From an uncultured Flavobacteriales bacterium (GTDB lineage Bacteria; Bacteroidota; Bacteroidia; Flavobacteriales_D; Crocinitomicaceae): a stretch of 11,549 nt of DNA. Below the pieces are notes generated by a model. That model was given only the letters and a program-made list of their open reading frames with translations. It had not been told where the DNA came from and did not search any database. This document shows positions 1-5,673 of this stretch, one piece after another. The stretch is taken from the NCBI GenBank assembly GCA_903899795.1, contig CAIUKX010000283.1, forward strand, positions 1 through 11,549, in the 5' to 3' direction. A program made the position numbers and the translations under genes. Positions within the stretch are counted from its first letter, which is position 1. Each line of letters begins with the position of its first letter.

Positions 1-313
1 ATTCTCGTTTGTTTAATGCTGGCAGTCTAACCGTATAAGGAGTAGAATTTGTTGTGTTATTTTCCATCACAATACTATATTCCAATCGCCCTTCCGTACC
101 CAATTCTTTTTGGATTACCTTCTTCAACAACGTAATGTAATTTTCTTCTAACCACTCATAGAAAAAGTGTGAGGGTACTTGAATTGTCAATACGTTTTCT
201 TCTAATTTGACTGGAATAATCGGCTCGAACCACGTCTTAAAAGCTTGTAAAGAAATGTTGTCCTTTATCACTTTTAAACATGCATTCCATGCCCCATCAT
301 GATTGTTACTCAT
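1..313 (-). CDS. dnaA: Chromosomal replication initiator DnaA, N-terminal part (cut by window edge)
   Basis: DnaA binds DnaA boxes at oriC, opens the duplex and loads the replicative helicase. Only the first 104 codons are visible, reading leftward from ATG at 313-311; the frame stays open to position 1. The visible part is domain I, which in the family mediates DnaA self-assembly and helicase contact. It carries a Trp at residue 9, the block QAFKTWFEPI at 23-32, and a segment at 43-59 (starting TIQVPSHFFYEW) that is typical of Bacteroidota DnaA. Residues from about 84 on are polar (ENNTTNSTP) and look like the start of the variable linker, domain II. The AAA+ ATPase and DNA-binding domains are off the window. 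The gene is divergent from the thioesterase operon. The leader before the ATG is AT-rich with no Shine-Dalgarno. The identification rests on recognising domain I alone. Confidence 0.93.
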   Translation of the reverse strand, partial: MSNNHDGAWNACLKVIKDNISLQAFKTWFEPIIPVKLEENVLTIQVPSHFFYEWLEENYITLLKKVIQKELGTEGRLEYSIVMENNTTNSTPYTVRLPALNKRE

Positions 314-691
314 CGAAATTAAATGTTTTTAGTAAATAGTTATTACCTTTATATGTTCAAAACTTAAATATCTTCTCAACTCTTCTGTTTTCAAAGGTAT
401 AAAGCCTTGTTTTTTTCAGCTTACAAATATTTACATAAAAAAGTTAAAAAAAAGTTGAAATGGACTTGATTAATTAGAATCTTTTACAGTAGATAAATAA
501 AAGGTTTAAAACTTAGAAATAATCAACTGAAAACAAATGAAATATCAAAAAGATAAAAAAATGAAAAAAAATAAACACCATTTTTGAAGCGTTGGAAGTC
601 AATTTTTCTTCTATCAATTTTATAGGATAAAGCATGATCTATATTCACATTATTAAGTGTTTATTTACTTTTATATTACTATTTTTAGACA
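314..691. other. AT-rich divergent intergenic region between dnaA and the thioesterase operon
   Basis: This 378-bp gap separates two divergent genes and must hold the promoters for both. It is strongly AT-rich with many A and T runs. I found one candidate promoter element for dnaA (392-399) and no convincing promoter for the plus-strand operon. The nearest approach to a DnaA box is ATATTCACA near 641-649, one mismatch from TTATNCACA, and it stands alone, so an origin of replication here is not supported. A 7-bp AT-only inverted repeat (557-563 with 579-585) is probably a by-product of base composition. No small coding ORF stands out. Confidence 0.6.
392..399 (-). promoter_or_regulatory. Candidate Bacteroidota -7 promoter element for dnaA
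   Basis: Read on the minus strand this is TACCTTTG, an exact match to TAnnTTTG, the -7 consensus of the Bacteroidota primary sigma factor. It lies 78 bp upstream of the dnaA ATG, implying a leader of roughly 70 nt. A TTTG that could act as the -33 element lies at 424-427 (minus strand), but the 24-bp spacer is slightly longer than usual for this promoter type. The call is from motif and position only. Confidence 0.45.
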
Positions 692-1108
692 ATGATTATT
701 GAGTTTATAAGTAATGCAAAATTAAGGGTTCGCTACGGTGAGACGGATCAGATGGGATATTGTTATTATGGGAATTATGCGCAATATTTTGAGGTCGGTC
801 GTGTGGAGGCTTTACGCGAAATAGGAATGAGTTATAAGGATATGGAGGAGGATGGAATTATGCTTCCAGTTTCTGAATTTCAAGTCAATTATTTTAAGCC
901 GGCACGTTATGATGATGAGTTGATCATTACAACAAAAATTGTGGAACAAAAAGGTGCGCGCTTGTTTTTTGAATATGAAATAATGAATGAGTTGGGAGAG
1001 TTAATTTCCAAAGCTAAAACTACGCTGGTCTTTGTTGCAAAATCAACGATGAAACCAATCACTCCTCCAGAATCTTTCCTACAACTAATGAAGAAATATG
1101 AAAAGTGA
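692..1108 (+). CDS. YbgC/FadM-family acyl-CoA thioesterase
   Basis: A 138-residue single-domain hot-dog fold protein, the usual length for 4-hydroxybenzoyl-CoA/YbgC-type thioesterases, which hydrolyse acyl-CoA (or acyl-ACP) thioesters in the cytoplasm. The family active-site segment is present: RYGETDQMGYCYYGNY at residues 14-29, with the catalytic Asp at 19. Cys24 sits where Val or another small hydrophobic residue is common. The next block (YFEVGRVEALR, 32-42) is also typical. The ATG at 692 is well fixed, since an in-frame TAG lies at 686-688 and the active-site motif begins soon after. The gene leads a three-gene plus-strand set and its end overlaps the next gene by 11 bp, suggesting translational coupling. 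The acyl substrate cannot be read from the sequence. YbgC in proteobacteria sits with tol-pal; that linkage is not seen here. Confidence 0.93.
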   Translation: MIIEFISNAKLRVRYGETDQMGYCYYGNYAQYFEVGRVEALREIGMSYKDMEEDGIMLPVSEFQVNYFKPARYDDELIITTKIVEQKGARLFFEYEIMNELGELISKAKTTLVFVAKSTMKPITPPESFLQLMKKYEK

Positions 1109-2081
1109 ATTTCAGTATTTTGAATTGATCAAATTTGACGAGCAATCTATTTTGTCGAAACTCTCCAAGCGAGATGGTGAAACAAAATTAGGTGAAAAAA
1201 TTATGTTTGATTTCTCGGATTCAAGCTGTAAATATGTCGTTCTTGGAATTTCTGAGGATATTGGTCCGCAGGCTAATTTTGGTTTTGGAGGGTCTGATAA
1301 AGCTTTTTCATCCTTTTTACCACGGTTTTTGAATGTTCAGTCCAATCGGTTTTTGTCAGGACAAGAAATCTGTTTATACGGTGAAATAAAACAAACGAAC
1401 CCTTTTTACGATATTGATGAAGCCAGAACACGAATCGAAGTACTGGATAATTTTGTTCAATCGATCGCGGAACCGATCATTGCAGCCGGAAAAATACTGA
1501 TCGTGATAGGAGGTGGGCACAACAATGCATATCCTTTGATAAAAAGTGTATTCGGTGTTACCAATGAAGCCATAGACGTTTTTAATCTCGATCCGCACTC
1601 GGATTGCAGAGCTCTTGAAGGTCGTCACAGTGGTAACCCATTTTCATACGCTGTGGCGAATGGTTACCTTAAAAATTATACCGTTTTGGGACTTCATCAG
1701 CAATACAACAGTGAGTCTTTATTGAATTATCTTGATCAACATTCATTCTCATATAGCTTCTATGAAGACTATCTGGATGGGACAAGAGATTTTAAATCAA
1801 ACTTGCAATCGATTTGTAGTCAAGCTGATTCAGATCGATCACGAGGAATCGAATTGGATATGGATAGTATCGTGAATATGCCTTCATCGGCTTATACGCC
1901 AAGTGGGTTTTCGGTGGCTGAAGCAAGGATTTACATGCGTACATTAGCAAAACTGAATAATATTGCTTATATTCATTTACCTGAGGGTGCTCCACGTAAT
2001 GAGAATGAAGAAAAAATAGTCGGAAAAACACTTGTGTATCTGGTGGTTGACTTTATTAAAGTGAATAATTCAAGAAAATAA
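1098..2081 (+). CDS. Arginase/agmatinase/formimidoylglutamase-family metallohydrolase
   Basis: A 327-residue ureohydrolase-fold enzyme. This family uses a binuclear Mn centre to hydrolyse C-N bonds in guanidino or formimino compounds. The expected ligands are all visible: GGGHNN at 138-143 (His141), DPHSD at 165-169 (Asp165, His167, Asp169), ELDMDS at 252-257 (Asp254, Asp256), and Glu296 in LPEGAP. It should therefore be catalytically competent. The HSGNPFSY block at 177-184 matches the substrate-loop region of formimidoylglutamase-like members. In related genomes such proteins are usually annotated as formimidoylglutamase (HutG), but no histidine-degradation genes are next to it, so the substrate is uncertain and I give no symbol. 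The ATG at 1098 lies inside the thioesterase gene and the stop is 3 bp before the patatin gene, consistent with one transcript. Confidence 0.88.
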   Translation: MKSEFQYFELIKFDEQSILSKLSKRDGETKLGEKIMFDFSDSSCKYVVLGISEDIGPQANFGFGGSDKAFSSFLPRFLNVQSNRFLSGQEICLYGEIKQTNPFYDIDEARTRIEVLDNFVQSIAEPIIAAGKILIVIGGGHNNAYPLIKSVFGVTNEAIDVFNLDPHSDCRALEGRHSGNPFSYAVANGYLKNYTVLGLHQQYNSESLLNYLDQHSFSYSFYEDYLDGTRDFKSNLQSICSQADSDRSRGIELDMDSIVNMPSSAYTPSGFSVAEARIYMRTLAKLNNIAYIHLPEGAPRNENEEKIVGKTLVYLVVDFIKVNNSRK

Positions 2082-2084
2082 AGC

Positions 2085-4331
2085 ATGGAAGAAAAAGGAC
2101 AAAATATTACCATCATTCATTTTATTCGAACTTTTTTTCCTGTTCAACTTTTGATTGGACATGTTAAATATAATTTACTGGCTATATTTTACTGGTTGGT
2201 TTTATTTTTGATTGTTACCGATAATTTGGGTTCTTCTTTTGGAATTCCATACCTGTTTTTTTCTCCTGAATATCTCGGTGAAGTTAGAGGTGTGGCTTTT
2301 TTCTTGATTGGTTTTTCGATCGGTGGTTTTACGATGGGATTTAATACTTATAGTTATATTAAGATTGGGGTACATTATCCCTTTCTTTTAGCTGTTCGAA
2401 AGCCCTTTTTGAAATTTTGTGTCAATAATTCTATTATTCCGATTGCGTTTTGTCTTGTTTATGTATTAGAGTTTAGCTATTTTCAAATCTATGAAGAATT
2501 TGCATCTAAACTCGATGTTTTCCTTTATGTGCTTTCATTTATGGGGGGGATGTCAACCTTTATGTTGCTCTCTTTGTTGTACTTTTTTCCAAGAAAAAAC
2601 AAATTGTTGAATACACTTAATAAAAACACTTCGGAAGAAAGTTTTTCCAGACAGAAACATTCCATTCTTCATAAAAATCAAAAATGGTACAACTTTTTTC
2701 ACGATCACGAAGAAAAGACATTTATATATATTGGTCGTAAGCTAAAACTATACAGCAGCCGAAGTGTAAAGCACTTTGATGAATCCTTGAAAGAACAAGT
2801 TTTTAGCTCTAATAGTGTTAATACTTCAGTTTTCGAAATCATTACGATCATTACTTTCCTTTCGATCGGTCTGTTTCGAGAATATGTTATTTTTGAAATT
2901 CCAGCAGCGATGAGTGTCGTCTTATTGATGACAGTTATATTAATGCTTTTCAGTGCAATGCTTTCTTGGTTACATCGTTGGACTTATCCTATATTTTTCT
3001 CTGCAATTTTCTTGATGGATTATTTGAGTATTCATACAGAGTTGTTTACCTATAAAAATTATGCTTACGGGCTTTCCTACAAAAATGAAATGAAGGACGA
3101 TTATTCTGTAGATCAAATCCAGCTTTTGTGTGAAAATGATGTCGAACAGACAAAACAAAATTACCTTCGGATTTTAGAGAAATGGAAAGCTTCAACTGGT
3201 GAGGACAAGCCAAAATTAATTATCAGTAATTCATCAGGAGGAGGGTCTAGAAGTGCCTTGTGGACCTTCACAGTACTTCAAAAGACAGATGAATTGATGC
3301 ATGGTGAATTATCAAAACATTTACATTTGATGACAGGTGCTTCTGGTGGAATGGTTGGTGCTGCTTATTTCCGGGAAGTATTATTGCGTTACCGATTGGG
3401 GGAATATCGCAGTATGTATTCAGGAGATTTTAGAGAAAATATTTCCAAAGATTTACTCAATAAATTATGCTTTGCTGCATCAACCAACGATTTGTTTTTC
3501 AGGTATCAGACAGTGACTATCAATGGAAATGTTTATACTAAAGATAGAGGATATGCTTTTGAGCAACAATTACACGAGAATACAAAAAATGCACTTAATC
3601 ATTCATTGGGATATTATAGGCAGTTTGAACGTGATGCTTCGATTCCTGTTATGATTTTTAATCCCACAATTGTAAATGACGGAAGAAGATTATTGATGTC
3701 CTCGCAAAAATTACAGTTTATGACGATCACTAACGGTGGACCAAATTCTCTTGTAAATTCACATGAGTGTATCGATTATCAAACCTATTTTGCTAACAAT
3801 CATCCTGAGCAGATTCGTTATTCATCAGTTTTGAGAGCACAAGCAACCTTTCCTTTTGTTTTGCCAATGGTAACGATGCCTACTAATCCGGGTGTACAAT
3901 TAATGGATGCAGGATTACGTGATAATTATGGTACAAAAACTATGATGGAATTCTTATATGCCATGAAGGATTGGATTGAAAAAAATACTTCTGGAGTTAT
4001 CATTCTTCAAATTCGGGATACAAAAAAGGTCTTGAATCAGGAAGTTTATAATAAAGTTTCCATGTTGGATAAAGTGACACTTCCATTTGGAAATATGTAT
4101 CAAAACTTCACAAAAACTCAAGATTTTGATCAGGAGGAACTTTTGAAAGTCGGTGTTAATCATTTCAAAATACCTGTCGATTTGGTGACATTTAATCTTC
4201 GTGAAAATAAAAAAGACCGGATTTCTCTTTCCTGGCATTTGACTAAAAATGAAAAGCAAAAAATCGAACGGGCGTTTAAAAGTGATCAAAATCAATTGTC
4301 ATATAAGAAATTGGAAGAACTTTTAAAATGA
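2085..4331 (+). CDS. Membrane-anchored patatin-like phospholipase
   Basis: A 748-residue protein with an N-terminal membrane half and a C-terminal patatin domain. Hydrophobic stretches near residues 31-45, 70-93, 111-133, 143-168, 250-264, 273-295 and 300-316 suggest about six or seven membrane segments, with a basic soluble loop near 169-245. The patatin domain begins near residue 376. It has the glycine-rich oxyanion motif SGGGSR (384-389), the nucleophile elbow GASGG (418-422, Ser420) and the DAG motif (608-610, Asp608), giving the complete Ser-Asp dyad. Patatins act as phospholipase A or acyl hydrolases on membrane lipids. The start 3 bp after the previous stop fits operon translation. 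The physiological lipid is unknown. The topology is read by eye, so the side of the membrane facing the catalytic domain is unresolved. Confidence 0.9.
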   Translation: MEEKGQNITIIHFIRTFFPVQLLIGHVKYNLLAIFYWLVLFLIVTDNLGSSFGIPYLFFSPEYLGEVRGVAFFLIGFSIGGFTMGFNTYSYIKIGVHYPFLLAVRKPFLKFCVNNSIIPIAFCLVYVLEFSYFQIYEEFASKLDVFLYVLSFMGGMSTFMLLSLLYFFPRKNKLLNTLNKNTSEESFSRQKHSILHKNQKWYNFFHDHEEKTFIYIGRKLKLYSSRSVKHFDESLKEQVFSSNSVNTSVFEIITIITFLSIGLFREYVIFEIPAAMSVVLLMTVILMLFSAMLSWLHRWTYPIFFSAIFLMDYLSIHTELFTYKNYAYGLSYKNEMKDDYSVDQIQLLCENDVEQTKQNYLRILEKWKASTGEDKPKLIISNSSGGGSRSALWTFTVLQKTDELMHGELSKHLHLMTGASGGMVGAAYFREVLLRYRLGEYRSMYSGDFRENISKDLLNKLCFAASTNDLFFRYQTVTINGNVYTKDRGYAFEQQLHENTKNALNHSLGYYRQFERDASIPVMIFNPTIVNDGRRLLMSSQKLQFMTITNGGPNSLVNSHECIDYQTYFANNHPEQIRYSSVLRAQATFPFVLPMVTMPTNPGVQLMDAGLRDNYGTKTMMEFLYAMKDWIEKNTSGVIILQIRDTKKVLNQEVYNKVSMLDKVTLPFGNMYQNFTKTQDFDQEELLKVGVNHFKIPVDLVTFNLRENKKDRISLSWHLTKNEKQKIERAFKSDQNQLSYKKLEELLK

Positions 4332-4333
4332 GA

Positions 4334-4472
4334 GAAAGCACCGCTTTCGAAGACCAAACGTCAGTGCAGGGAAAAAGCACCGCTTTCGAAGACTAGAAGA
4401 AACAACGTTTCTGAAGACCAAGCGGTAGCGCAGGGACTAAAGTATAGGAGGAAAGTAAAGTTTCGAGAATCC
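4334..4472. repeat. Array of about four degenerate short hairpin units
   Basis: A 20-bp word, AAAGCACCGCTTTCGAAGAC, occurs exactly at 4335-4354 and again at 4374-4393, 39 bp apart. Each copy contains a small hairpin (GAAAGC-ACC-GCTTTC at 4334-4348; one base pair shorter in the second copy). A third unit has the analogous hairpin GAAAC-AAC-GTTTC (4399-4411), followed by GAAGACC, and a fourth degenerate unit is GAAAGTAAAGTTTC (4451-4464). A second shared block, from GAAGACCAA to GCAGGGA, occurs at 4349-4372 and 4413-4436 with 20 of 24 positions identical. The array begins just 2 bp after the patatin stop codon, so it would form the 3' end of that transcript. Function unknown; it could be a dispersed genomic repeat family or mRNA 3'-end structure. 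Confidence 0.7.
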
Positions 4473-4579
4473 AATGAGTCGTTTTTTTTTCAAAGCCAAT
4501 TTTAAATTGCACTTCGACGATTTCTTAATTATGTATAATAAAGTAACTTCCTACAGCTTTAGAGTTTGATTTTAGGGGC

Positions 4580-4611
4580 AAAAAAAGAGAGGTCCCTGTA
4601 GAAGACCTCTC
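4580..4611 (-). terminator. Intrinsic terminator reading leftward
   Basis: The arms GAGAGGTC (4587-4594) and GACCTCTC (4604-4611) form a perfect 8-bp stem with a 9-nt loop. On the minus strand the stem is followed directly by seven T (4586-4580), the classic rho-independent arrangement. On the plus strand it is followed only by AAAACC, so it is directional. No annotated minus-strand gene lies just upstream on that strand, because the neighbour to the right is a plus-strand gene. It therefore points to a short minus-strand transcript from about 4620-4760. Confidence 0.72.
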
Positions 4612-4618
4612 AAAACCA

Positions 4619-4684
4619 TTAACCTGTAGATGTTAATAATTGATCCGTTTCCTTAAGAACGGGAAACACATCAAAAGGTTTCAT
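4619..4684 (-). CDS. Possible 21-residue small protein ahead of the minus-strand terminator
   Basis: ATG at 4684-4682 opens a 21-codon frame ending in TAA at 4621-4619. The predicted peptide begins MKPFDVFPVLKETDQLL. A purine-rich AAAGGAAAAA lies immediately before the ATG and could aid initiation, and the terminator stem begins only 7 bp after the stop. The order of leader, short ORF, stop and terminator is what one expects of a small gene or of an sRNA with an incidental ORF. I do not recognise the peptide and see no clear promoter; the best -7 candidate, TACTTTTT (minus strand, 4741-4734), lacks the final G and has no -33 partner. Such a short frame may be chance. Confidence 0.3.
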   Translation of the reverse strand: MKPFDVFPVLKETDQLLTSTG

Positions 4685-4711
4685 TTTTTCCTTTATTTTT
4701 TGTAACTTCTT

Positions 4712-4730
4712 TACTAATTAACAATTAGTA
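4712..4730. promoter_or_regulatory. 8-bp inverted repeat, possible operator
   Basis: TACTAATT (4712-4719) and AATTAGTA (4723-4730) are perfect reverse complements around a 3-bp centre, AAC. The element lies 59 bp upstream of the SirB1-type ATG and 28 bp upstream of the possible minus-strand small ORF. A dimeric regulator could bind such a site and affect either direction. The arms are AT-rich, so chance occurrence is possible. Confidence 0.3.
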
Positions 4731-4788
4731 CTGAAAAAGTATTTCTCCCTCTCATAGAAGTGCTTTGTTGAAGGTGTATTTTTGTTTT

Positions 4789-5667
4789 ATGGAAAATAGT
4801 GATTCTATACGCGCATTGATCCGTTTAATAGAAGATCCGGATGAGTCAATTTATGCTCATGTGCACGATCGACTGTTGAGCTATGGAGCTGATGCGATTC
4901 CTTTTCTTGAGACTTCTTGGGAAGAACAGGATTTTGGTTTGTTGTTTCAGAACCGTATCGAGAACTTGATCCATGAAATTCAATTTGAAGAAACGAAACG
5001 GAAGCTTAAGGAATGGATAGATTCGTCTGATAAAGATTTATTGACAGGTTCTATTATTGTTGCGAAGTATCAATATCCGGGACTTGATGAGATGGTTGTT
5101 CGGAATCAAATTAATGCGATACAAAAGGATGTTTGGTTAGAATTAAATAACCGCCAAACGGCATTGGAGAAGGTGAGAATCATGAATAAAGTCTTCTTTG
5201 GAATGCATCATTTTCAAGGAAACGCAAAAACTTTTCATTCTCCCCTGAATTCCTATATCAATACAGTGCTTGAAACCCGGAAAGGAAATCCTTTAAGTTT
5301 GAGTATTATATATAGTATTATTGCTCAAAATATGGAGATGCCGGTTTATGGTGTCAATTTACCGAATCATTTTATTCTGGCGTATTTGGATGAATTTTCT
5401 GTGAATCAATTTATTCCCGATACAAATGATCACGGGGTATTGTTTTACATTAATCCATTTTCAAAAGGAAGTATTTTTAATGTGGAAGAGATTAAAGAAT
5501 TTTTGGATGGAATCAATCAGCCGCATTTAAGAAGTTATTTTGAACCTTGTCCAAACACTGCTATCATCAAACGAATGATTACTAATTTAATTGGTTCTTT
5601 CCAAGAAGTGGGAAATTCTGAAAAAGTAAATGAATTGGTTGAATTACGGGATTTGTTTCCGGCTTAA
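4789..5667 (+). CDS. SirB1-type transglutaminase-like domain protein
   Basis: A 292-residue cytoplasmic protein with no signal peptide or membrane segment. The N-terminal half is helical and HEAT-like (ALIRLIEDPDESIYAHV near 9-25). The C-terminal half is the transglutaminase-like core found in SirB1-family proteins, with GNPLSLS at 166-172, VNLPNHF at 189-195 and INPFSKG at 221-227. I place the start at ATG 4789 and not at the in-frame TTG 4765, because family members begin close to the ALIxLIxDPD block and the eight extra residues (hydrophobic, with Cys) have no family counterpart. The nucleophilic Cys of true transglutaminases is not seen in the GNPLSLS segment, so thiol catalysis is doubtful. 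The biochemical role of the family is not settled. The gene converges on dnaE with 6 bp between stop codons. Confidence 0.87.
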   Translation: MENSDSIRALIRLIEDPDESIYAHVHDRLLSYGADAIPFLETSWEEQDFGLLFQNRIENLIHEIQFEETKRKLKEWIDSSDKDLLTGSIIVAKYQYPGLDEMVVRNQINAIQKDVWLELNNRQTALEKVRIMNKVFFGMHHFQGNAKTFHSPLNSYINTVLETRKGNPLSLSIIYSIIAQNMEMPVYGVNLPNHFILAYLDEFSVNQFIPDTNDHGVLFYINPFSKGSIFNVEEIKEFLDGINQPHLRSYFEPCPNTAIIKRMITNLIGSFQEVGNSEKVNELVELRDLFPA

Positions 5668-5673
5668 TTTTAC

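Larger units (their letters stand above)
4332..4788. other. Structured intergenic region between the patatin and SirB1-type genes
   Basis: A 457-bp gap, long for this otherwise compact window. From left to right it holds a hairpin-unit array (4334-4472), a run of nine T on the plus strand (4482-4490) that could end the upstream operon although no stable hairpin directly precedes it, a minus-strand intrinsic terminator (4580-4611), a possible 21-codon minus-strand ORF (4619-4684), and an 8-bp palindrome (4712-4730). An 8-nt word, CCTGTAGA, occurs twice (4595-4602, 4623-4630). No longer coding ORF is credible. Confidence 0.6.

Noticed and set aside
680..687. TATTTTTA as a -7 promoter element for the thioesterase operon
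   Set aside because: One mismatch to TAnnTTTG, no TTG-type -33 element at the right distance, and it would start transcription almost at the ATG.
314..691. Possible oriC next to dnaA
   Set aside because: AT-rich, but only one near-match to a DnaA box (about 641-649) and no cluster. dnaA and oriC are often not adjacent in Bacteroidota. A GC-skew plot of the whole genome would decide.
3954..4295. Minus-strand ORF of 113 codons inside the patatin gene
   Set aside because: It is a shadow of a gene with intact catalytic motifs, and the translation shows no domain.
4334..4472. CRISPR array
   Set aside because: Repeat units are short, degenerate and unevenly spaced, spacers are partly related to each other, and no cas gene is present.
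4534..4539. TATAAT with an upstream TTGCAC (4507-4512) as a sigma70-like promoter
   Set aside because: The 21-bp spacer is too long, and the Bacteroidota primary sigma factor does not use this consensus. There is no gene directly downstream.
4777..4784. TATTTTTG, an exact TAnnTTTG match just before the SirB1-type ATG
   Set aside because: It would give a nearly leaderless transcript, and the only TTTG upstream is 9 bp away, far too close for a -33 element. Likely chance in T-rich sequence.
4765..4788. In-frame TTG start extending the SirB1-type protein by eight residues
   Set aside because: The extension has no family counterpart, and ATG 4789 places the conserved N-terminal block at the expected distance.
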